Below the pieces are notes generated by a model, which had not been told where the DNA came from, did not search any database, and saw nothing but the letters and a program-made list of their open reading frames with translations. A stretch of 7,216 bases of DNA from an uncultured Aquincola sp. (lineage in GTDB: Bacteria > Pseudomonadota > Gammaproteobacteria > Burkholderiales > Burkholderiaceae): the NCBI GenBank assembly GCA_937883885.1, contig CAKZXL010000929.1, positions 1 through 7,216 on the forward strand, written 5' to 3'. A program made the translations under genes and the position numbers. Numbering within the stretch: the stretch's first letter is position 1; the number at the start of each line of letters is the position of its first letter. Positions 1 through 5,164 of the stretch are shown piece after piece.

Positions 1-78
1 AGCCAAATGGGCCATGGGCCCCACTGCACCGCCAAAGGCGAGCAGTATGCTGGACAGTAACTGCGTCTTTTTGAACAT
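1..78 (-). CDS. Exported protein, N-terminus only (signal peptide; possibly a second TonB-dependent receptor)
   Basis: Only the first 26 codons are present; the gene runs off the left edge. The product begins MFKKTQLLSSILLAFGG and continues with small and hydrophobic residues to AHLA. This is a textbook Sec signal peptide: two lysines, then a hydrophobic core of about 15 residues. The start is set by an AGGAG 7 nt upstream of the ATG at 78. Another in-frame ATG two codons upstream (84) sits only 1 nt from that AGGAG and is unlikely to be used. Many Burkholderiales TonB-dependent receptors begin with MFKK-type signal peptides, and the preceding gene on this strand is such a receptor, so a tandem receptor is a fair guess. 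A periplasmic or other outer-membrane protein is equally allowed by what is visible. Confidence 0.72.
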   Translation of the reverse strand, partial: MFKKTQLLSSILLAFGGAVGPMAHLA

Positions 79-85
79 ACTCATA

Positions 86-90
86 CTCCT
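86..90 (-). promoter_or_regulatory. Ribosome binding site of the left-edge exported protein
   Basis: AGGAG on the minus strand, 7 nt before the ATG at 78. It decides between two in-frame ATGs: the one at 84 is too close (1 nt), so the product should start at MFKK and not at MSMFKK. Confidence 0.7.
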
Positions 91-120
91 ACTGTTCAAT
101 CTAAGGTGTCCAGCCACCTA

Positions 121-173
121 CAAAAAGTGTCATTGCTGGGCGCTTTTGGCGCCGGTGGCAATTGCGATGACAC
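121..173 (-). terminator. Terminator-like hairpin with T run, possible attenuator upstream of the left gene
   Basis: Read on the minus strand, GTGTCATCGC (173-164) pairs with GCAATGACAC (136-127). All ten positions pair, one as a G-T wobble. Nested inside is a second hairpin, GGCGC with a five-nt CAAAA loop and GCGCC (153-139). The outer stem runs straight into TTTTTG (126-121). This is the shape of an intrinsic terminator on the minus strand, but the only gene it precedes starts about 43 nt further on. It could attenuate that gene, end a small RNA made from the intergenic region, or form a leader structure. The 10-nt bulge on one side makes it less regular than a simple terminator. Confidence 0.5.
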
Positions 174-373
174 AGTGCAAAACCGGAGAGGCCTTGCCAC
201 TCACGCACGGCGGGTTGCCGCGCGCTGATTCAAACGCCTGACTTCGTGCTAAACCTGTTTTTCAGTGGCCCCCTCCCCCATATGGTGAATTTGAATCGTT
301 AATCCATGGCCACGACGCAGCCGGCCACAAACGAGTGGCAAGGGCAGCATCGGGCTTACAAAGGGGATTTGGA

Positions 374-402
374 GCGCAAATGCGGGAGGCCGCATCCGGC
401 GC
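374..402. repeat. REP-like imperfect hairpin
   Basis: On the plus strand, GCGC (374-377) pairs with GCGC (399-402) and ATGCGG (380-385) pairs with CCGCAT (390-395). The loop is GAGG, and there is a small internal loop (AA against CCG). Short GC-rich hairpins with such an internal bulge in intergenic DNA resemble repetitive extragenic palindromes. Only one copy is in the window, so repetition cannot be shown here. It could equally be a structured part of the receptor mRNA tail or chance. Confidence 0.3.
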
Positions 403-475
403 ATGCACCAGCGAACGTGGCGCGAGATGGATTTTGATCAAGACTGCAACTGCCTACTGCTTGTGTACTACGAAA

Positions 476-502
476 GGCCATCGGCGGTGGCAGCCGATGG
501 CC
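476..502 (-). terminator. Intrinsic terminator of the TonB-dependent receptor gene
   Basis: GGCCATCGGC (476-485) and GCCGATGGCC (493-502) form a perfect 10-bp stem around a 7-nt loop. On the minus strand the stem begins 19 nt after the receptor's TAA and is followed by a short TTT run (475-473). The T run is weak, but stem strength and position fit a transcription terminator. Confidence 0.75.
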
Positions 503-521
503 CTACTACCTGGCTTTCCAG

Positions 522-3065
522 TTACCTAAAAGCGTAGTTGGCCGAAACGAACAAGTACCGTCCACGCGGGCTGTAGATCCACGGGTAGCCCAGAGTGCCA
601 TACTCGTTCGATGCACCCATGTTGCTGTAAGGCGGGGCTTGATCCAGCAGATTCCGCACACCAGCCGTCAGGGTGAGTGCCCTGACGCCCGTGTATTGCC
701 CCACCACATCGAGCTCTTCGTGCCCGGTGATCTTTCGAGTGCTCGCGTCGAATGCGCCCCACGCTTGATCACTGTCCCGCATGCTGGCCGTCGTACGCAC
801 GGTGGCCGTCAGTGACCATATGTCATTCTCAAGCGTCGCCGAAAATGTGTTGCGCCAGCGCGGCTTGAGGAATGTGCCGACATACTCTTCAACCGGCTGG
901 CCAACCAATTGCTGCCGGATGCTGTGGTAGTAGGTCGTGGTGTTTTTGAGTGACAAACGGCCGACCGGCGTGGCAAACCCACGAGCGCGCAAGTCCAAAT
1001 CCAGGCCATGAACTTTGGTGGACGCGAGATTCAGGTTGTTGGTAAACACCTGAGCCTCGCCCGCCGGAGTAATCGCAATGTTGCCACTGGCGATGGCCGT
1101 TTCCACCGTCGGCTGCGAGATTTCATCCTTTTTCTTGATCCAGAAGAAATCGACACCGGCGCTGAACTGCGGGGTTGGCTCGATCAGGAAGCCTAGATTC
1201 CAGGTCTTCCCGCTCTCAGGTTTCAGCGATGGGTTGGAACCTGTCACCTGCTGGTAGGGAAAAGCATCACAGTTGCCAGACAGGGTTGGGAACGCGTTGC
1301 AGACCACCGGATCGCTGCTCGAATTGGCACCGACGTCGACACCGCCGTACAACTGTTTCAGGCTCGGCGCAAGGAAGCTCTCGGCGTAGGAGGCCCGTGT
1401 CAGAAAGTACTTGTTGGGCTGGAAGCGCATGGCCACCTTCGGGCTGGTTCTGCTCGAGCCCGAAAAAGACTGACGCTGGCCGTTGATCACCGCGGACACC
1501 CCGGAATAGCGGTCATGCCGGATGGCCAGTTGACCCTCGAAGCCAGTGAACAGCGGTATCGACAGCTCCCCGAAAATGGCCTGCGAATCGCGTTTGGCAT
1601 CTACCGGTGCCTGAGCGATGCTCCCCAACACGTTGCCTGAAATTTGATCAGCGTCGGGCAGGTCTGCAAGGCTTTCCTTGTTGAAGGAAACACCCACCGC
1701 ATATGCCAGCGGCCCGCCGGCCAGTTCAGTGATCTGGCCTGAGCCCTTTGCGTTGATGAACTTGAGCACCGACTTGCCGCTGCGTCGAGGACTGAGGCGG
1801 ATCGAATCAATGATCGACTGCGGATTCGTGGTGACGGTCGGGTCGAACAGGCCCGCATCCAGCAGGTCGTAAGTGCGATCGACGGCAGCGTAGTTGCTGT
1901 CGCGATTGGTTGTCTTGTTGACACCCTGACCCAACGACACGTCCCAGTCGACACCGCCGTTGCGGCCCTCCAAACCAACCACGATATTGCTCAAGGAGGA
2001 ACGTCGGTCGGTGATGCGAGGACCGAACTGCATCGACCTGTAGCGGAATGTCGTGCCGTCAGCGTCCGTGTAAGCAAACGGCGCTGGTTGCGCTTCAAAA
2101 TGGTCCTTTGACAGCGAATACATCAACTCCGCAAAGGCACGGGTACTGTTGTTGACTTTCAGGCTCGAGAAGAGCAAGCCAGTACTTCTGTCAGCTCCGT
2201 TGATTGAATCGACGACCGACTTACTGAAGTCGAACCGGCAAAGGCCCCCCTTGAGGTCTTCGGGAGCGCAGGTCCGGACCTGGCCCGGGGAACCCGGGCC
2301 AGCCACGATGTTGCCCGATGGGTCAAAGGTGCTGCGACCATCCACCGCGCCCGGGCCAGCCACCTTGCGGAAGTCCGCAGACCGGGTCAGGGCGCGCGCC
2401 GAACGGGGAAGTGGATCGCGCTTGAACAAATCCACTGCCGCAAACACATTGAAGCCGTCCTTGTCGTAGTCGCCCAGGCCGAAGGTCAGGCCGCCGGTTT
2501 TCTCGGTGGCGTCACCTCGGCTGGATTGGCCCACTCCTGCACGTGCTTCTATGCCGGTGTAGTTCTTCTTGGTGATGAAGTTGATGACGCCGGCAACCGC
2601 ATCGGCACCGTAAATGGCCGAGCCGCCGTCCTTGAGCACTTCGACCCGCTCGATCGCGCTCAACGGGATGCTGTTCACGTCAACCGCGGCCCCCGCCCCA
2701 GATCCGTCCTGCAACGCAGCAACCGGCAGCCGCCGACCATTGAGCAAAATGAGGACGTTGCGCTCCGACAAACCGCGCATGCTCAGATTGGCCGATCCAG
2801 AGCCCGTCGGTGAATTGCCGGTCAGCTCACCCTGGTCGTCGATGTCCATCACCGACATACTTTTCACCAGCTCGGTGACCGTGGTGGCACCGCTGCGCTG
2901 GATATCCTTGCGCGTGAATACATCAACAGGCGCAGGGCCTTCGGCATCAACCCGCTTGATGGCAGATCCGGTGATTTCGACGCGTTGCGCTTGTTGAGCG
3001 CCCGCGCCGACCGCGGCAAGCAAACAGCAGCCCACCACGGCAGTACTGCTCGCCGCTTTCTTCAA
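522..3065 (-). CDS. TonB-dependent outer-membrane receptor
   Basis: An 847-residue outer-membrane beta-barrel transporter that takes up a ligand using energy passed on by TonB-ExbB-ExbD. Residues 1-23 form a Sec signal peptide with likely cleavage at AGA/QQ. RVEITGS (about 28-34) is a likely TonB box. The plug domain follows (about 40-165), with LSMRGLSERNVLILLNGRRLP (about 94-114) and the IERVEVLKDGGSAIYGADA block (about 138-156). The barrel shows the usual NPSLKPESGKTWNLG segment and a C-terminal GVRNLLDQAPP block; the chain ends YAFR, with the usual final Phe one residue in from the end. Two cysteine pairs (TCAPEDLKGGLC and CNAFPTLSGNC) probably lie in outer loops. No STN domain is present, so it is not a FecA-type signal transducer. 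Translation starts at TTG: GGAG lies 8 nt upstream, an in-frame TGA lies ten codons upstream and no ATG or GTG lies between. The gene has its own putative promoter and terminator. Ligand unknown. Confidence 0.93.
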   Translation of the reverse strand: MKKAASSTAVVGCCLLAAVGAGAQQAQRVEITGSAIKRVDAEGPAPVDVFTRKDIQRSGATTVTELVKSMSVMDIDDQGELTGNSPTGSGSANLSMRGLSERNVLILLNGRRLPVAALQDGSGAGAAVDVNSIPLSAIERVEVLKDGGSAIYGADAVAGVINFITKKNYTGIEARAGVGQSSRGDATEKTGGLTFGLGDYDKDGFNVFAAVDLFKRDPLPRSARALTRSADFRKVAGPGAVDGRSTFDPSGNIVAGPGSPGQVRTCAPEDLKGGLCRFDFSKSVVDSINGADRSTGLLFSSLKVNNSTRAFAELMYSLSKDHFEAQPAPFAYTDADGTTFRYRSMQFGPRITDRRSSLSNIVVGLEGRNGGVDWDVSLGQGVNKTTNRDSNYAAVDRTYDLLDAGLFDPTVTTNPQSIIDSIRLSPRRSGKSVLKFINAKGSGQITELAGGPLAYAVGVSFNKESLADLPDADQISGNVLGSIAQAPVDAKRDSQAIFGELSIPLFTGFEGQLAIRHDRYSGVSAVINGQRQSFSGSSRTSPKVAMRFQPNKYFLTRASYAESFLAPSLKQLYGGVDVGANSSSDPVVCNAFPTLSGNCDAFPYQQVTGSNPSLKPESGKTWNLGFLIEPTPQFSAGVDFFWIKKKDEISQPTVETAIASGNIAITPAGEAQVFTNNLNLASTKVHGLDLDLRARGFATPVGRLSLKNTTTYYHSIRQQLVGQPVEEYVGTFLKPRWRNTFSATLENDIWSLTATVRTTASMRDSDQAWGAFDASTRKITGHEELDVVGQYTGVRALTLTAGVRNLLDQAPPYSNMGASNEYGTLGYPWIYSPRGRYLFVSANYAFR
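2293..2363. repeat. 14-bp direct repeat inside the receptor gene
   Basis: CCCGGGCCAGCCAC occurs at 2293-2306 and again at 2350-2363, start to start 57 bp and in the same reading frame (19 codons). On the coding strand it encodes VAGPG twice, in a Gly/Pro/Asp-rich stretch that probably forms a long surface loop of the barrel. It may reflect a small in-frame duplication. Confidence 0.5.
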
Positions 3066-3073
3066 AGTACGTT

Positions 3074-3078
3074 CTCCC
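3074..3078 (-). promoter_or_regulatory. Ribosome binding site supporting a TTG start for the receptor
   Basis: GGGAG on the minus strand, 8 nt before TTG at 3065. It matters because TTG is a rare start. Nothing else in this frame between the upstream TGA (3095-3093) and the signal peptide could serve as a start. Confidence 0.75.
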
Positions 3079-3125
3079 GTTAAGACGGTTGCTCATCAAC
3101 ATCTCGCTGTCGCCACTGCCGCATG

Positions 3126-3137
3126 CCTGTTAACAGG
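3126..3137. promoter_or_regulatory. Perfect 12-bp palindrome, possible operator
   Basis: CCTGTTAACAGG is a perfect palindrome 60 bp upstream of the receptor start. It falls about 27-38 nt downstream of the start point implied by the -24/-12 element, a plausible place for a repressor. I cannot match it with confidence to a named regulator. Confidence 0.4.
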
Positions 3138-3173
3138 ATGTGACCGATCGAGGCGACTGCGAGTTTTAATGTT

Positions 3174-3191
3174 AAGCAATACTTCTGCCAG
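3174..3191 (-). promoter_or_regulatory. Candidate sigma-54 (-24/-12) promoter of the receptor gene
   Basis: CTGGCAGAAGTATTGCTT on the minus strand follows the sigma-54 pattern YTGGCACGRNNNTTGCW with two mismatches (CG replaced by GA). The invariant GG (3189-3188) and GC (3177-3176) are separated by exactly 10 nt. Transcription would start near 3164, giving a leader of about 99 nt before the TTG. No sigma-70 pair of comparable quality was seen here. Sigma-54 promoters need an enhancer-binding activator, and none is encoded in the window. Confidence 0.45.
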
Positions 3192-3201
3192 GCGGGCAGA
3201 A
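3183..3201. promoter_or_regulatory. Inverted repeat overlapping the -24 element
   Basis: TTCTGCC (3183-3189) and GGCAGAA (3195-3201) form a perfect 7-bp inverted repeat with a 5-nt spacer. One arm contains the GG of the -24 element. It could be a regulator site, or a hairpin at the end of the ABC transporter transcript, although no T run follows it on the minus strand. Confidence 0.35.
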
Positions 3202-3246
3202 CGTAACGGAAGGGTCGGGCTAGTCCCTATGTAAATCCAGAGCCGA

Positions 3247-3264
3247 CGTTGGTTACCAGCAACG
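3247..3264. promoter_or_regulatory. Inverted repeat CGTTG-N8-CAACG, activator site or operon-end hairpin
   Basis: The repeat lies 9 nt beyond the stop codon of the ATPase gene and about 83-100 bp upstream of the start point implied by the sigma-54-like element. That spacing suits an upstream activator site. As RNA it could also form a hairpin at the end of the ABC operon transcript, but no T run follows, so I do not call it a terminator. Confidence 0.3.
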
Positions 3265-3273
3265 GCCTATTGA

Positions 3274-5163
3274 CTATCCTCGTGCCGCAGCCTCAAGCCG
3301 CGGCACCGCCGCCAGCAGCGTTCGGGTATAGCCCTCGCGCGGCCAGCCCAAAACCTGCTCGGAAGTCCCCTGCTCCACGATCCGCCCGCTCTGCATCACC
3401 GCCACTTCATCGGCGATGTACTCCACCACTCCGATGTTGTGGGTGATGAACAGGTAGCTGATGCCCAGCTCGCGCTGCAGTTGCTTGAGCAGGTTCAGGA
3501 TCTGCGCCTGCACCGACACGTCGAGGGCCGAGGTGGGTTCGTCGCACACGATGAGGCGCGGCTGCACCGCCAGCGCGCGGGCGATGGCGATGCGTTGGCG
3601 TTGGCCGCCGGAGAACTCGTGCGGGTAGCGCTGCAGCGCCTCGCGGCGCAGGCCGACCTGGTCGGTCAGGGCTTCGATGCGCTGTTTGCGTGCGCCGGCG
3701 TCCATCTCGGTGCGCAGCGAGATCAGGCCTTCTTCCAGCACGTCGTAGACGCGCATGCGCGGGTTCAGTGAAGCGAACGGGTCCTGGAAGATGATCTGGA
3801 TCTGCTGGCGCGCCGCGCGCAGCGCGTCGCCGTTCAGCTCGAACAAGTTGCTGCCGTCCAGCAGGGCCCGGCCCTCGATGCGGGCCTGGGTGCGCAGCAG
3901 CTGCACGATGGCCTTGCCGGTGGTGGTCTTGCCACAGCCCGACTCGCCCACCAGCGCCAGCGTGCGGCCCGCACCCACGTTGAAGCTCACGCCGTCCACC
4001 GCATTGAAGTAGCCGGCCACGCGCTGCAGCGCCCCCTTGCGGATCGGAAAGCGCACCTTCAGGTCGCCGACTTGCAGCAGCGGCGCGCCTACCGCCTGGT
4101 CGGCGAAGGCCACGGACGCGGCCTGCGCCGGCAGCGGCGGCGGTGCCGATTCGGCGGGCGCGGCAGCGGCGCGGCCATCGTCCACGTACAACAGGCAGCG
4201 CACCGGGTGCGGGCTCTGGCCATCGGCGGATGTTTCCACCAGCTCGGGCAGCGTGCTGTCGCAGTGCGGCATGCGCCGCTCGCAGCGCGGGGCGAAGCGG
4301 CAGCCGGTGAAGTGCGTGGTCAGCGGCGGCACGGTGCCGGCAATCGCCGCCAGCGGCTGGTTGCGCCGCTGTGCATCGGGCAGCGCCTTGAGCAGCGCGC
4401 GTGCATACGGATGGCGCGGGTGGGCGAAGAACTCGGCGGCCTCGGCCACCTCGATGATCTGGCCCGCATACATCAGCGCCACACGGTGCGCCATGCCCGA
4501 CACCACGGCCAGGTCGTGCGTGATCAGCAGCAGGCCCATGCCCTGCTCGCGCTGCAGGTCGCGCAGCAGGTCGAGGATCTGCTTCTGGATGGTGACGTCG
4601 AGCGCGGTGGTGGGCTCGTCGGCCACCACGAAGTCGGGCTCGGTGGCCAGCGTCATCGCGATCATCACGCGCTGCTTCTGGCCGCCGCTCATGCGGAACG
4701 GGTACTCGTCGATGCGGCGCTCGGGCTCGGGGATGCCCACGCGGCGCAGCCACTCGATGGCCTTGGCCCGCGCCGCTTCACCGCGCAGCGTGGTGTGCGC
4801 CTCGATGGCCTCGACGATCTGCTGGCCCACCTTCATCACCGGGTTCAGGCTGGTGGAAGGCTCCTGGAAGATCATGCCGATGCGCCCGCCGCGCACGCTG
4901 CGCATGCGCGACTCGGGCAGGCTCAGCACGTCGGTCTGGCCGTGGCGGTCTTCGTCGTCCAGCAGCACGCGGCCCTGGGCCACGGTGCCGTTGTCGGGCA
5001 ACAAGCGCATCAGCGCCAGTGCGGTCATGCTCTTGCCGCAGCCCGATTCGCCCACCAAGGCAAAGGTCTCGCCGCGGCGGATGGCGAGGTCGAGGCCGTC
5101 GATGGCCTTGACCAGGCCGGCTTCGCTGTCGAGTTCGACCTTGAGGTTGTCGATGCGCAGCAC
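3274..5163 (-). CDS. Peptide-type ABC importer, fused twin ATP-binding protein (DppD-DppF, YejF/GsiA-like)
   Basis: A cytoplasmic ATPase of 629 residues that drives uptake of a peptide-like substrate through the two upstream permeases. The first ATPase domain has Walker A GESGCGKS (about 38-45), Q-loop Gln near 100, signature MSGGQKQR (about 158-165), Walker B ending VVADEPTTALD and the switch His near 216. It is followed by the family's C-terminal extension with HPRHPYARALL and four cysteines (GCRFAPRC, then HC, then VRC; about 289-324). An Ala/Pro-rich linker leads to the second domain: Walker A GESGCGKT (about 407), signature FSGGQRQR (about 518), Walker B LIVCDEPTSALD and switch His near 576. 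Both ATP sites look intact. The start is GTG at 5163, with AAGGGG 6 nt upstream and 1 nt after the permease stop; the frame is open further upstream, but only inside the permease gene. E. coli YejF is shorter (about 530) and GsiA similar (about 620). Gene order resembles yejBEF, but this is not enough to assign a symbol. Confidence 0.92.
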   Translation of the reverse strand: MLRIDNLKVELDSEAGLVKAIDGLDLAIRRGETFALVGESGCGKSMTALALMRLLPDNGTVAQGRVLLDDEDRHGQTDVLSLPESRMRSVRGGRIGMIFQEPSTSLNPVMKVGQQIVEAIEAHTTLRGEAARAKAIEWLRRVGIPEPERRIDEYPFRMSGGQKQRVMIAMTLATEPDFVVADEPTTALDVTIQKQILDLLRDLQREQGMGLLLITHDLAVVSGMAHRVALMYAGQIIEVAEAAEFFAHPRHPYARALLKALPDAQRRNQPLAAIAGTVPPLTTHFTGCRFAPRCERRMPHCDSTLPELVETSADGQSPHPVRCLLYVDDGRAAAAPAESAPPPLPAQAASVAFADQAVGAPLLQVGDLKVRFPIRKGALQRVAGYFNAVDGVSFNVGAGRTLALVGESGCGKTTTGKAIVQLLRTQARIEGRALLDGSNLFELNGDALRAARQQIQIIFQDPFASLNPRMRVYDVLEEGLISLRTEMDAGARKQRIEALTDQVGLRREALQRYPHEFSGGQRQRIAIARALAVQPRLIVCDEPTSALDVSVQAQILNLLKQLQRELGISYLFITHNIGVVEYIADEVAVMQSGRIVEQGTSEQVLGWPREGYTRTLLAAVPRLEAAARG

Positions 5164-5164
5164 G

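Larger units (their letters stand above)
79..521. other. Intergenic region, no convincing gene
   Basis: About 440 nt separate the receptor stop from the next start on the same strand. Going leftward it holds a perfect hairpin terminator (476-502), a REP-like imperfect hairpin (374-402), a stretch (about 180-370) in which I see nothing specific, and a terminator-like hairpin with a T run (121-173) just before the next gene's start. Short open frames on both strands lack ribosome binding sites and recognisable protein character. I found no cobalamin riboswitch core and no sigma-54 -24/-12 motif in it. A sigma-70 promoter for the left gene could not be placed with confidence. Confidence 0.6.

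Noticed and set aside
14..241. A 75-codon plus-strand open frame with a hydrophobic stretch
   Set aside because: It is antisense to the left gene's signal peptide, which explains the hydrophobic residues, and crosses the hairpin at 121-173.
249..404. A 51-codon minus-strand open frame starting MRRMRPP
   Set aside because: No ribosome binding site, no recognisable character, and the start lies in the REP-like hairpin.
79..475. Cobalamin riboswitch ahead of the left gene
   Set aside because: A GCCACTG string occurs on the minus strand, but the other conserved B12-box parts are absent.
335..529. A 64-codon plus-strand open frame
   Set aside because: It runs through the REP-like hairpin and the terminator, with no ribosome binding site or family character.
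3024..3040. Possible lipobox (VVGC, about residues 10-13) in the receptor N-terminus
   Set aside because: The hydrophobic region before the Cys would be too short, and a standard signal peptidase I site (AGA/QQ) follows in a well-placed position for an outer-membrane barrel protein.
522..3065. FecA-type transducer function for the receptor
   Set aside because: The TonB box follows the signal peptide almost directly, leaving no room for an STN domain, and no FecI/FecR-like genes are in the window.
3407..4753. A 448-codon open frame on the minus strand overlapping the ATPase gene
   Set aside because: It is an alternative frame of the fused ATPase, Arg/Ala/Gly-rich with no recognisable motif.
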